From NCBI GenBank assembly GCA_963965975.1, contig OZ014413.1, positions 5,404,001 through 5,468,000 on the forward strand: a stretch of DNA of 64,000 nt, read 5' to 3'. The position numbers and the translations under genes were made by a program. Positions 1 to 11,629 of the stretch are shown here, in pieces. This DNA comes from Xestospongia bergquistia. Taxonomy: Eukaryota > Porifera > Demospongiae > Haplosclerida > Petrosiidae. Numbering within the stretch: position 1 is the stretch's first letter; the number at the start of each line of letters is the position of its first letter. The notes under the pieces are model-generated. The model had not been told where the DNA came from, did not search any database, and saw nothing but the letters and a program-made list of their open reading frames with translations.

Positions 1-1200
1 TGAGTGTAGTTGTGTATGTTCTGTTAACATCTTGTTTTATTGTAACATTGATAGTCTCTTGTCAACAGGTATGACTTGGAAAGTATGACATTCCTTCTAC
101 CAGAAATCAAATTCAAATACAGTTCAACACAATGTTTCATCAAAAGTCTCAACACATCTTGAATTATTGGTGAATATTCCAGTTTTAACTTTTATCAACT
201 GGAAAAAAGACTAAAAGCTACATCAGTCATTTCTCAAGGTATATTTAATAATAATTCATTATTATTTAGTTTAATGTAACATACATGTATATAACATAAG
301 GTGGATCAAACTTTATATATGAGAAATATTTTTAAAATATAATTTTTAAAGTACAGGTTAATACAGTAAATGTTATTGTACATTCCAAAAAGTTTGCATT
401 GACTTTTGATATAAGTCATAAAGGTAGCAAGCTTAATTTTTTGATCAGTATTAAGTATAACATTAGCAAATGTAGACCTAATAGTACATTATGTGAGTGA
501 GAACCAAAGCACTGTGTCAGAAGTCTAGATGATGGAATTCATTTTTTATATAATTACCTATGACAATGGTTGTTTATCATAGTATTATCTACAACTTGGA
601 ACATTTTTTCAGTTCTGGATTATATTTCAGCAATTTTAATAGTTACAAGTTGTTAGGCAAAATGATACATAACTATATTTTGATATTCCAATAAACATGC
701 TTACATTAAGAACTCATCGGTAAAGATAAGTTGAAATGTTCTTTACCCCTCTACTCAGTGTACACAGCTTAAATGATTTTATAGGAGAAGTATAAAGCTT
801 ATCAGTATAAACTATAATGCTCTAACACAACAGAGCATCAAGCTTCTTTGGAACTAATTATTTCTGTGTTCATAGCATACTCATAAAGGTAGACAGTACA
901 ACATTTTCATCACTTCAACATCTAGAAGAAAATTCATTCCGCTAACCAAACGGTTCAAGTCATTATCTTGATGATGGCATTATTTGTTATTGATAATTAT
1001 AAGTACATTCATGTACTATTGTAGATCAGAAAATGTTCACGTTACAAAATTTTCACGTAAAAAATAAACATGTTGGAAAGATTTTGAACAAAATTGGTGA
1101 GTATGAATATTTCTTAACCCTTATATTTTGCCACAAGCAACACATTGAACACTATTGAAGAGTATGGATTTTATTAGGAAAAAATGTAATCCTGCATTAA
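1..1200 (+). repeat. Duplicated segment R, copy 1 (non-coding)
   Basis: This stretch is a close copy of 49390-50530. The two share long collinear runs, for example the GAGTGTAGTTGTG start, the TCTTGTCAACAGGTATGACT junction and a block beginning CATACATGTATATAACATAA. More diverged copies lie at 29300-30330, 33110-33540 and, inverted, at 36540-37040. At the other sites R lies directly upstream of the first exon of gene family N, so it is probably a 5' flank or promoter/intron region. That exon would lie just outside the left edge here. No coding exon is recognised. Confidence 0.7.
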
Positions 1201-1229
1201 CACTATGATCACTAATGTTTTTGCCCTAT

Positions 1230-1600
1230 GTGTCCAATTTAAAATCTTCACAAAGCAACTTGACTCAATATAAAGATTGATTACGTACCTAATTTATGAC
1301 CAACTAACTTACTCCCATATTTAAAACCTATTTTAATTAGTGATGTTTTGTGTTTCTTGATCTGATGAACTTTTCCCTGAAGTAACATCCATTTGGTCAT
1401 CTGGTTATTGAGGTAGTTGTCATATGATGGTAACTCTTGTTGGGTAGCAAGTACTCCTCAAGCATTTGACTAAAAATGTGGATCATCACTTTAATCTGAT
1501 AACATAACTGTACCATATGAGACTATAGATGTAAACAGATTATCAGATATAATAAGAATTTCTAGTAATTTTTACCTTTCATGGGTTTAATTAATTTATT
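1230..1600 (+). repeat. Duplicated segment A, copy 1
   Basis: Collinear with 7580-7965. Shared blocks include TTGATCTGATGAACTT-like sequence, a CATATGATGGTAACTCTTG-like block, GTGGATCATCACTTTAATCT and AGTAATTTTTACCTTTCATGG. On the minus strand the last block reads ATGAAAG followed by GTAAAAATTAC, a splice donor. In copy 2 it closes a DEATH-domain exon; here the sequence beyond it has degenerated and no DEATH domain is readable. Confidence 0.65.
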
Positions 1601-1689
1601 AATCTTTTATTTCCTCCAATGATTATAAAATTAGCAATATTATCTATTCTTGCAGCATCTCAATCTCTTCCTGTCTGCCAATATGGTAT

Positions 1690-2640
1690 TAGTAACTATA
1701 GACTATAACTATATATGGCATGTATAACTAACAATTATATGCCTAGCCTTTTTAGATTGTCTGGTTAAGATGACTATCTCTAAGGTCTTTGCCTTCTTGG
1801 GGTTAGAGTCAATCTCCAACTTCCTTCTCATTGAATAATGTCCAATGAGACTAATTCATTGCAAGTATCTGCAAACAAAATGAATTTTTTTAATAAAAGA
1901 TAAAATTAAATTTGACCTATGACCCTAATACACTCGTTTCATTCGCTGTGCTTTGCAATGACCCCATTTCTATATTATTTTCAAGTGATACTTCCATCAT
2001 AATTGTGAACATTTATATTGATATAGTATAGCAAGTCTATATATGTATTATACAATTGGAATATTATATACTTGAAGGGAGATGGACTGCTCTTAGAATA
2101 GTAATTAAAAATTACAAATTGATGAAAATGATAAGAAATAAAAAAATATTGCAAAAAATCATGTTGTTGTTGTATTAATTTTTAAAAATTATTAGTATTA
2201 AAAAAATTAGTCATAAAATACCAATTAAATTCAGAAAATTATGAAAGTCCTATAAAGAATAACTGTAGTCATAACAACTAGCAAAATTTGCCAAATGAAC
2301 AATTAATTGTTAACCCTCACCAATGATAGCCACCATATGATGTATCATAATATATACTCAATGCACTTACCTTTTTTTGACTGCACAGGCTATCTGACTG
2401 TTATCACTGATCTCTAAGTCCTACATATCGCAAGTTATCTGACTGTAAAACTGCTTTAGAAGGTTCTAAAATAATTCTGTAAGGATTACTAACTTATGTG
2501 TACATCACACCTTAATCAAAACATCTTTTAATTTCACAAATTCACTATTATAGTGTAACTTCTCTTTGAATGTAAAAGCTTCTCTTCAAGAAGTCTCACC
2601 TCATCCACCAGATCTCTAACTCCTACATATATTAACACAC
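1690..2640 (+). repeat. Duplicated segment B/C, copy 1, with intact piggyBac empty site
   Basis: Collinear with 12488-12836 continued at 15611-15790. Shared blocks include ATGCCTAGCCTTTTT, TCTGGTTAAGATGA, AACTAGCAAAATTTGCCA and TAACCCTCACCAATGA. Between these blocks the second copy carries a 2.8 kb piggyBac element. This copy keeps the unoccupied target, GAACAATTAATTGTTAACC, with TTAA at 2303-2306. No coding function is seen. Confidence 0.7.
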
Positions 2641-3020
2641 AAATTACTGACAAGTACAGTACTCATGTCTTACCTTATCTCTGTTATATTCATCCCATAT
2701 AGTGTGGAAGGCAGTAGTTAGTTACTTTGATTACTGCTATGTTATTAATACATTAAGATTTTTCTTTTTTTTCATCAATAGAATATTCTTTGCATCATAA
2801 CAGTTCACAATAATGTTGTCTTCTGTAATGTGTTTAACTAATATTCTCTTAGCCATCTTTCCAAATGCCTTACACAACAGTTCTTATGTCTGTTTCACAT
2901 TCTAGAACATGTTTAATAAATGGTTTTACATCTTGAGAAACAAGCACAAACATACCATAAAATTCTGCTTTTCATAAACACTGAGTTTGACTTCTTCATA
3001 GTTTGTATTAAATTCAGATC

Positions 3021-3248
3021 TTAGCTAGTGATGTGAGCTTTAGCTTCTTCAATATTGTAATGATTGATAATGGTCTCTAAGTAACCAATAATAACTACAA
3101 TATATTTCTCTTGAACTAGTTCCATGACATCATCAAATGATTTAACAATAGATAATTGAGGTTTTAACTCTTGAATGCATCTTCCAAGGAATTTTGTGAT
3201 CTTTTCCAGTGGAAAAGGCACTTCCAATGAAGAAGCCTCAAATGTCAA
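3021..3248 (-). pseudogene. N-terminal-region fragment of a ZU5/DEATH-type gene family
   Basis: A 75-residue open frame reads as an internal, mostly helical segment (motifs FPLEKITKFL, CIQELKPQLSIVKSFDDVM, LETIINHYNIEEAKAHI). In style it resembles the region preceding the ZU5 and DEATH domains in large receptor-like proteins of sponges; that assignment is from general memory and is uncertain. It ends at TAG just after KAHITS with no obvious splice site, and no continuing exon was found downstream on the minus strand, so I treat it as a decayed fragment. The ZU5-like exon at 7131-7436 and DEATH exon at 10628-10831 lie upstream on the same strand. They appear to be parts of different tandem copies, because their order is not that of one gene. 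Confidence 0.45.
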
Positions 3249-3249
3249 G

Positions 3250-5450
3250 CACTTATGGTGAATTTCAAGGAGACAATATCATGACAACATATTTTGTAAG
3301 AGGTGCTAAAGTATCAATCATTGTTCGAATTTTGCTGTTATTTCTTAATAATGTCTCAATAAATAAGCAACAGATAGAGCTTTTCTACACAAATTGTAGT
3401 AACAATACATTACATCTATGTTTATTTCATTTACTATTAATAGCACAATCTTTAAGTGTGTCTTTGCTACATACACTGTTTCTTTAATTGAAATAATTAG
3501 CTACTATCAACACATACTGTTTTATCTGGTTGTAATACATAAGACACTATTGAAAATATTTAACTTGTTTTGTTCCTAGATAATGTGTAGAAAGTGCTTT
3601 CAATGGACTATCAACTAGCAAGCTCCTGATTGTTTTATATCTTGATATGTTTCTTTAGAGATAACTCCCTCTGTATATAATGTATTAACTCTTTACCTAG
3701 GAAGAACAAGCTTTGATAGTGTTCAGAAGTATTTCACTGGTAAGATAAGAACTGGTAAAGACATCAATGGAAAAAGTATATTTGTAACTACTAAAATATT
3801 CCCTCTCACTTTCTTCTAAAGATTTGGTATAGTCTTTGTCAATTTTTTCTCATTGATAGCTTCTTTCCTCAGTGTAGCAGTTGGATTAGAACTAAGCCAA
3901 AATTATAGCATTTGACAGTTTTGAAACAACAATTTCCATTCATTACTCTGATATCCTCTAGTTTAGTGTTATCGAAATTGATGAGTACACCAAACATGTA
4001 CCACTTGGTATTCCATTGAGACATGCCTACATAACTCATTAAAAGTTTGTTTTTGATTTTAGAAAAGCTTCGAAACCTATTAGCTCTCTCCTACTATCAT
4101 AATAAGATTAGCAAACACAGCCAAATTTTGTTTTCTGAATCCAGTATGGAGACAGAAGTTAATCAGAATAGTATTATAATTATGATGCATTAAAATTTAT
4201 TTTGTGAAATGATAGAAGCATACTACATGGATATGGTATCTATGGTGACAACTTCTGAGCTTATTATGTCTTGTAATTAAGTTCAAGAATAATTCTTTTC
4301 TTGTTTTTGTTTGTTGTTATTAATTCATTGAAAAGTAAGAGAAGTGTCCAACACGTGTAAAAGATTAAAACAAAAGAGTTGACAGTGTTGATTATTGTAC
4401 ATGTATGAACCGAGAACAACATAGATAGTAATTAAAAATAGACTTGATTGACTACTGCAATGTTGTCAGTAGTTCTTTGTTCTTCTAGAATATCATTTGA
4501 TACTTATAAAGTAATTATATTATTATATGAAAATAGCTATGATATGATGACTCAACAAGATCTCTCTTGTTGTATAATACTGTCATGATTGCACTATATT
4601 CAGTTACAATCATATCATTCATCACTCTAGTACTTTTGACAGTCTTAAAAAATAAAAATTATATCATAGATGAGGATCAATATAATGAGCCAAAAGCACA
4701 AAAGAAACATTTGATATCAAGCACTTTAACTGTTTTAGCATAAGTTGCTAACTGTGCATGAAATATCAGTGACAAGTATAAACTTAACAAAAATATCAGA
4801 CTTTTCTTAGAGAGCCACGATGGTATTATATATATTGATTGAACTTTTCTAACTTTTATGAAGTTGAAACTGCCTCAAGTATTAAGTGTTTTGTCAATTC
4901 TAGGAATGCAATACCTGATATCCTTTTTCTTGGGGCTCGTGCATGCTATTCTTTTCATTGTTGTTTGAGTAATATCAATAATTATAATCAATTGCATATA
5001 TTACTGATAATCTGAAATTGTTCAGTGATAAACACAAATTGCAATAAAATACTTCAAAATGAGTTTTCTAATGCAAATATAGCACTCCTACTGAGCACTC
5101 ATTTACTCAAACTAGAGCTATTCATGTTGTACAAGCTTAAGTTATGAAACATTACATAGTGCTAACATTTTTTATTATTGATACTATTAATATTATTTCT
5201 ATCTTGTATGTACCTGTACAACAGTACTTTGTGTTCAATGCTCAATGATTTTATTATTTTATTGAGCACTGACATATATGCTTACTTGTATGATACTACC
5301 TTATATCCCATACTGCTAATATACATGCCCTATGTATGAACATGTTACAAATATAATATAGCCTCCTTGACCAGGTAGACAATCTTGTCTTTATCGTCAG
5401 CCAAACCCTTAACTGATGACTCAACTCTTTCAGACTCCAATCAATTAGTC
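3250..5450. other. No gene recognised
   Basis: AT-rich sequence without a convincing exon on either strand. The short frame at 3209-3487 (+) has no recognisable domain and is probably chance. Scattered blocks may be old intron or flank material of the tandem ZU5/DEATH family. Confidence 0.5.
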
Positions 5451-6850
5451 ATTTAATCTTATCCCTTTAGACTACATCGTTCATTAGGATTGTAGAAGAG
5501 ACATTATGTTGTAGCAGCTGTTTATTTTCATATTCTATCAGATCATGTGAAATCACTTAATTTACTACATTGTCTAGATTTCCCAAACTACCGTAAGGGT
5601 ATAAATTTTTGTGGGGGAATTAATTTCGCTGTATTTGTGGGTTGTTGTTTTATCACGAAATTTAACTTTTGTTCCACCCACGCATAATCACGTGATCTCA
5701 ATAAAGCGTGAAAATAACGGCTACTGTAAAGGGTTACTTCTTTCTATTTTGCACTAAAGTACTTTTCTGTCAACTGCCTCCCAGATTTTCTTGTATATAT
5801 GGTACCCTCTCACTATGGATTCATAGGAATAGCTAGCCATACTTTGCGAAAATCACGCTTGTGTTCACAACACGTGTCTGATAGCACACCCATTAATTAA
5901 TACTTCACACCCACTAAACACGAAAGTTAATACCCACAAAATTTAAGTAATAAAGCAAAATTTAAAAAACCTGAAAATTTAAACCCTCGAAAATTTGTAC
6001 CCTTACGGTATTATTGAGGCCAGACAAGTGTTATTAGATATGCAGAAGGGACCACTCGAATCACTTTGTTGTTTGGAATTTTTTCACAATTTTGAAGCCT
6101 TGATTTTGCTGATTTTTTGATACCCAAAATAAACACACGCATAGTATTAATATATTAACAAAAAACGTTGGCTACTACATGAAGCTAATTTTGCAAAAAA
6201 AAAGATTCACTGTTTCCACCCACACATACCATATACAACTCGATCTTCAACATACTCTACCTACTATGAATCACTAAAATATGATATAAAAATGACAAAA
6301 ATAAAGAAATACAGTTAATATTTTACAAACACCTGTTACAACAAATACATAGATTCTTCAGGTTTAAGTTTCTGACGAATTCTTATTAAAATGACAATAA
6401 GGATAGCGATACCTTTTCCTATAACATTATCTGTAACATTGAGCTATATACCTTTAATAAATTTCAGAAAATTGTCTAATTGTGTTAGTATTATTGTATC
6501 TGTTAAAGCGTGACAGAATTATATTAAATAATATTTAAGAAAATACTACTAAAAAATACTTGATATACTTTGTCATCATGAGAGTTATGAAATTTTATTA
6601 ATGACTTGTGAGTATCACAGTTACTTGTTTGATATTGCATCATAATATCAGTTGAAACAAGTTGATCCTTTATAGTCATCTGAAAATTATTGCAGAAGTA
6701 AGTACATATAGTGCAAACTATAAAATAGCATTTACTGAGTTATTATATGTACTTCTGTGATGTTGCAACATTATATAGACTCTACTATGAAGTATACAGT
6801 TCCATTTCTAACCAACTCTTGAGTATGTGAGTTATCACTTGCTATCAAGC
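5450..6850 (+). repeat. Duplicated segment D, copy 1 (split by a MITE)
   Basis: Collinear with 11630-12487. Shared blocks include GAGACATTATGTTGTAGCAG, TATCAGATCATGTGAAATCA, GAGGCCAGACAA, TTTTTTGATACCC and ACTCTACTATGAAGTATACA. In copy 1 the alignment is interrupted by about 420 bp (5591-6008) that are missing from copy 2, a foldback MITE. No exon is recognised within D. Confidence 0.7.
5591..6008. mobile_element. Foldback MITE with ~20-bp terminal inverted repeats, TA-flanked
   Basis: The left end reads CCGTAAGGGTATAAATTTTT and the right end, reverse-complemented, reads CCGTAAGGGTACAAATTTTC. These are terminal inverted repeats of about 20 bp with few differences, flanked on both sides by TA (5589-5590 and 6009-6010). 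The paralogous segment at 11750-11780 lacks the element and runs straight from GATTTCCCAG to TTATTGAGGCC. TA target choice and the absence of an ORF suggest a non-autonomous Tc1/mariner-type MITE. The superfamily is inference. Confidence 0.75.
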
Positions 6851-7130
6851 CCTGACTCTGCAGCTCTTCCTCCAAATCCTAAATAACTAGTTTAAAGTTA
6901 TAAGCTCAAGTATATATAAGTAGTAGGAAACCTTGCTTATTTGGAATGGAAAAATAATATACCGAATCAGTAACAGAGGGTCAGCCTCATAACTTTAAAG
7001 TTGTCTATTGAAGGCAATCCAATATGTTTGATTGATGTGATCAAGTTCAATGACTACAATATGACATAAATTGGGCAATAGAAAAGTGATACAGGTAGAA
7101 TTGCTGTGTAATATTTCCTTTTTACCCTCA

Positions 7131-7436
7131 TCACTGAATACCAAATGACTCTACCACTTCTGTTTGTGATAACTGCATTATGTTTAAGAGTAAACGACCC
7201 TGGAGTTTGGAGCCATTCATTAGCTTTTTTTGATATGTTGGAGAAAGCAGTTTATATCCTTTAGGAATTTCAAATTGAAAGTAATGATCTGTTGATATTA
7301 ATACATCAACATGATGTTCCTTTGGAAAGCAATCAGCAAATATATTCATTTTAAAACTGGAGTCTCCCCATCGAATATATTCTACAGTTTCTCCAATGAC
7401 TGTTTGTAGTGTATCTATAGGATATATAAATAACAA
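7131..7436 (-). pseudogene. ZU5-like domain exon (receptor family fragment)
   Basis: The frame contains YIRWGDSSFKMNIFADCFP, then HHVDVLISTDHYFQFEIPKG and YKLLSPTY. This resembles the beta-rich ZU5-type fold of UNC5/ankyrin/PIDD-like proteins, in which 'FPKEH...V.ILI..HYFQFEIP.GYKLLSP' is a plausible lineage-specific variant. The stretch before residue ~14 may be intronic. After about residue 67 (SPTYQKK) the family pattern is lost, so the exon is truncated or frame-shifted. In such proteins ZU5 normally precedes a DEATH domain and acts as a scaffold in the cytoplasm. Here the nearest DEATH exon (10628-10831) lies upstream on this strand, so they belong to neighbouring copies. Family call moderate, gene status probably dead. 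Confidence 0.5.
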
Positions 7437-7559
7437 TAACTATAATGTAGTCTACCAACATCAAGTATTTATTATATTACAGACTAACTTGCTAAAGTAC
7501 ATGTTAGTTGGAAGATAATAAGATTATAGAAGCTACTGTGTAAGATAACATAAATTTCT

Positions 7560-7971
7560 AAATGAGGTCTTATGTGTCTAATTTAAAATGTCTATACATA
7601 GTACTAATGTTCAAAGCAACTTCACTCAACATAAAGCTTGATTACATACCTCATTTAAACTTGTATAGTAAAACATAGAACTGACAAACCAAATTGCTCC
7701 CACATATAACCATATTATTTTCATTAGTTATGTCTTTTCTTTCTCGATCTGATGAAGTTAACTTAAAGTTACATCCACTTTGTCAACTGGTTTTTCTTGA
7801 GTTAATTTGTCATCTGATGGTAGCTCTTATTAGCTAGCTAGTACCTCCTCAAGTATTTGACTTAAATGTGGATCATTACTTTAATCTGCTGTACCAAATG
7901 ATACTATAGAAATAAACAGATTATCATATGTAATAAGAACATCTAGTAATTTTTACCTTTCATGGACTTAA
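7560..7971 (+). repeat. Duplicated segment A, copy 2, ending in the piggyBac target
   Basis: Paralogue of 1230-1600. Its right end is the 3' tail of a minus-strand DEATH-domain exon (GTTAAGTCCATGAAAG, donor GT at 7956-7955). It is cut at TTAA (7968-7971) by the piggyBac element that follows. Confidence 0.7.
7968..7971. other. Left TTAA target-site duplication of piggyBac element 1
   Basis: TTAA directly abuts the element end CCCTTTGAGCGC; the matching TTAA is at 10624-10627. TTAA duplication is diagnostic of the piggyBac superfamily. Confidence 0.9.
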
Positions 7972-10623
7972 CCCTTTGAGCGCGGCGCGCATAATTATAT
8001 GCGTCACACCCACGTTAATTAAACACTGCGCCCATATTTATATGCTTAGAGGTTGCTCGCATAGTTACTGTTTATAACGCGCACTGATACCGTTGCAACA
8101 ATATTTATAATGGCAAAATACAATGCCAAAGAAGTAATTGACTTGGTAATGACAGATGACGGTTTATGATGATAACAGTTTATGACGAAAGTGAAGATGA
8201 GGAATTTGATGGGTATATAAGTGGTAATGAAGTAATTAGAATAATTGGACTGGACATGGAGATGGTTGAATGCAGTAAGGAGAATGAAAATAAAACAGAG
8301 AATAGGGAAGTGTGTGAGGGTGGAAATGTAATGTAAATAAATGATGGAGAAATAAATATGATGGATATAGAAGATATTGAAGATATGGAGATAGGTGCAA
8401 TGGAAGATGTTGCTTCAGACATTCCTGAATTTGTTGGTCAGCCTGTGTACACTAGAAACATGTCAAATAAGAGCCCAATAGAGTTTTTTGACTTACTTGT
8501 AACAGAAGACATGTTTGAAGAAATTGCAGAACAAACTAACCTTTATGCAAACCAGCACTTCGAGGAACATCCAGATATTGCACAGAAATCTTGTCTACAT
8601 TACTGGACAAAAGAAAGCACACACAGCAACAGAATTGTTGCAATTTTTTCCCCTAATAATAGCAATGGGTATCATACACTACCCCAAAATTGAAGAATAT
8701 TGGGCTCAGTACTGGCCATTCAGTAGTACTACTGCCTTCTCTCAAGTAATGACTAGAGATCACTTCAGTTTGATCTTGAAGTTCCTGCACTTCAACAACA
8801 AAAATAATCAAAAGAAAAAGGCAAATCTGGATACAATCCATTATATAAAATACGACCATTCCTTACACAACTGATAAATAACTTTCAAATAAACTACAGC
8901 CCTAGTCATGAATTGTCGGTTGATGAAGCTATGGTTAGCTTCAAAGGAAGGGTGTGGTTTATCCAATATATGTCTAAGAAACCCAATAAATGGGGAATGA
9001 AGGCATACTCTCTGGCAGACTCCAAAACTGGATATACCTATAACTGGATGTTATATGCAGGATACTAAAAGTAATTATACTTATAGCAATTACTATCTAC
9101 TAATAATAGGACAAGATAAAACACTGGATTTGAGTAAAGATAGAACAGTCACCCAAGCTGTTGTGATGAGATTATTGAAATCACTGACAGAAACTGGCCA
9201 CCATATTTACATGGATAATTACTATACCAGTCCTTACCTCTTTCTGGGGCAGGATTTCATGCCTGTGGTACAGCTCGTGTTGATAGGAAAGGGATGCCTG
9301 CTGCTTGGAAAAGTAGAACTGGACAAAACAAGAATAAAGTAATTATGAATAAAGGAGAAGTTAGAACAGAAAACTTAGGCAACAGCTTACTTGCTTTGCA
9401 ATGGAAGGACAAACGAATCATCACAATGCTAAGTACAATCCACGATGACAAAATGGTAACAAAGAGCCATAGATTTAGATCTTCAACAACTGGAAAAGAA
9501 GATGTACAGAAACCTGTGATGGTTAATGGATACAACAACAATATGGGAGGAGTAGATAAGAGTGATCAGTTACTTGCATATTATGGATTCAATCACAGGA
9601 CAATCAAGTGGTACAAACATACAATCTTCCATCTGTTTGATTTGGCCATCGTCAATGCTTTTATCCTTTATAAGTTGTCATCTCAAGAAAATAAGCATCT
9701 AACTCATCTACAATTCAGAATTCAGTTAGCACAAGCATTGCTTACCTGAGCTGGCATCAATATTGCCTCTAGTTCATCATCTCCACGCTTATCTCAGCTG
9801 GCTGCTGCTTGTCTTTATGAACGCCACTTCCTGGAAAAAATACCACTGCTTCCATCTGGGAAATTGTCTCAATGTGAGTGTATAGTCTGTAGTAACAAAA
9901 AAGGAAATGGTAGAAAAGCAACCACCTATCAATGCAAACAATGTGAACTGCCAATGTATGTAGTACCCTGTTTTGAGTTGTACCATACACATGTTGATCC
10001 TATGAAATACATGTAATCATTTTATCTCAAAAAGATAACCTTGTAATATAACATACAATAGTTATATAAATAATATATATAAATATATGTATAATTATAT
10101 AAATATAAATACATATAGATATAGTATAATTATATAATATAAATTTGAACGCACAAAGTAAAAGCAAGCAGAGCTGTAACTTTCAGTACAGTGTGGCTAT
10201 CATTACAATCACGTGAACGTGACCGTAACCTTGGTAACATGCAATCGATTAGCAAAGATTAGATGCGATATTTGACACACAACATACCTAATGCTTATAA
10301 AATACATATATACACACTGTATGAGTGTCTTTAATCACACTAAGCTAAGACAATTGTTCATAAGACAATTGTATTCATTATTACGATAAAACTTGCCTTT
10401 TTTCTCGTTTCACTCGATGGAGGGTGTAAATCACTGTCCATTGCACACATACATGCTCAACAGAGACCTTATACATCATAACTGACTAGTTAGAAGATCC
10501 ACAGATAACTAAATACACATGCAAAATGTCAACAAAGCCAAAGCATTGCTTTATGACATGGCAATTCAAACAATGGTTGCGTTGCAATAATTGATACGGC
10601 CATTTACACGAGCGGTCAAAGGG
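7972..10623 (+). mobile_element. piggyBac-family DNA transposon 1 (full length, 2.65 kb)
   Basis: The ends are CCCTTTGAGCGC (left) and, reverse-complemented, CCCTTTGACCGC (right): imperfect 12-bp inverted repeats flanked by TTAA on both sides. The interior carries a transposase reading frame on the plus strand (about 8340-10017) with several frame breaks. A subterminal palindrome (GCGCATAATTATATGCG, 7987-8003) sits just inside the left end. The element lies inside a host DEATH-domain exon, splitting it. Non-coding AT-rich sequence fills 10020-10600. Confidence 0.92.
8358..10017 (+). pseudogene. piggyBac transposase (DDE_Tnp_1_7 type), frame-shifted
   Basis: Cut-and-paste transposase acting on TTAA sites. 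Read across frames, the sequence shows an acidic N-terminus, the EEIAEQTNLYANQHFE block (8518 on), KIEEYWAQYWPF, then ELSVDEAMVSFKGR (first catalytic Asp, ~8915), HHIYMDNYYTSPYL (second Asp, ~9202) and NNMGGVDKSDQLLAYY (third Asp, ~9550). The C-terminal Cys/His domain (CECIVC...YQCKQCELPMYVVPCF) ends with TAA at about 10016. All three catalytic Asp codons survive, but the frame shifts around 8600-8650, near 8870, near 9060 and near 9260, and there is an in-frame TGA at 9747-9749. It is therefore inactive as it stands, though fairly young. No intron is needed to read it. Confidence 0.9.
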
Positions 10624-10627
10624 TTAA
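10624..10627. other. Right TTAA target-site duplication of piggyBac element 1
   Basis: TTAA follows the right element end (GTCAAAGGG) and resumes the DEATH exon sequence CAGGAGATGATTGAGAATCC. Confidence 0.9.
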
Positions 10628-10831
10628 CAGGAGATGATTGAGAATCCATCCAGTTTCTAACTACATTAGATGGTTTGGTGGTAAGGGTGTCTTGATTATG
10701 TGATAAACCATTCAAATAATTTTGAGAAAGTCTAAGGGCCACACCAATGTCATGCCAACTACTGCTCATATCTACTAATAGATGTAACAGAACATTGTGC
10801 TTTGGCATCTCTTCTAAAATACTAGAACTAT
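10628..10831 (-). pseudogene. DEATH-domain exon disrupted by piggyBac
   Basis: A minus-strand exon starts after an acceptor (TTTTTTAG, exon from 10831) and reads SSSILEEMPKHNVLLHLLVD, SSSWHDIGVALRLSQNYLNG, HNQDTLTTKPSNVVRNWMDS, then SSPV. The W-x-x-I-G-x-x-L-x-L spacing, a central D-x-L-T-x-K and a final V-x-x-W-M match the six-helix DEATH fold that mediates homotypic signalling contacts. The exon should continue across TTAA into KSMKG and a donor at 7957-7955, but 2.65 kb of transposon now intervene. Without the element the exon is open. What remains of the host gene upstream (higher coordinates) was not recognised. Confidence 0.7.
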
Positions 10832-11620
10832 CTAAAAAATAGAATGAGCAAATTCAGTAATAGATAACAAAAAGTATCTAGAGGTCCTGCAAGAAGCCTA
10901 CAAATTGATTATAATGTGATGATATTATTACAAATACTATCAGTAACTAACGTAAGTACAGACACCTAACACACTCAAGATATGTAGGTGCCATAATATG
11001 AATACATAATTCCTATGCTTTTCCTAAGCACTCTTGAAATGCTAAAGGCACCGTGAAAATTTCGTGTAATAATCTGTTTGGTTATAATATTTTGAGCAAG
11101 TTCTGTAGTAGTGGCATCACAAACCAATAATCCTTGCGAAAATTGAGGGTCAGAATCACTGTGTACATTAGATGTGACTATTTAGGGTGGGCTATACCAG
11201 GTTTGGGTGGAGCTTTTAGATGCTTATGACACTCTTAGCATATTATAACTAAATAGTAAAAATGATAAATGGTAAGCAAACATTTCTACCTCCGGCATTG
11301 ATCTTTAAATATATTTAGGTGGTTTGTCAGCCACGAATGTTACTTGGAAAAGGTTAAAATTAAAGTGACATCATTTCCTCCTTCTGCAAATAGTTTTTAG
11401 CTTTTTTTATGCAGAAGTCCTAATCCTCCATTTTTGCATGGGTCAATTAAAAATTGTATTTTTTAAAAAGTATATGACATTTTTTGCTTGGCGCAAGTTT
11501 CAAATCTTCAACTGAGATGTTCTCCATTATCTTCAATGTATCTACCACAGCAACCGGATATAACGTCACGATGTAATCAATTTTCTAATCAAAATACTTT
11601 TCCTTATGTGCAATTGGTCA
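10832..11620. other. No gene recognised
   Basis: AT-rich, presumably intron or intergenic sequence 5' of the DEATH exon on the minus strand. No convincing exon or repeat seen. Confidence 0.45.
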
Positions 11621-11629
11621 ATTGTGGTC

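Noticed and set aside
8180..8422. Ser/Ile-rich 80-codon minus frame
   Set aside because: Antisense of the acidic N-terminus of piggyBac transposase 1.
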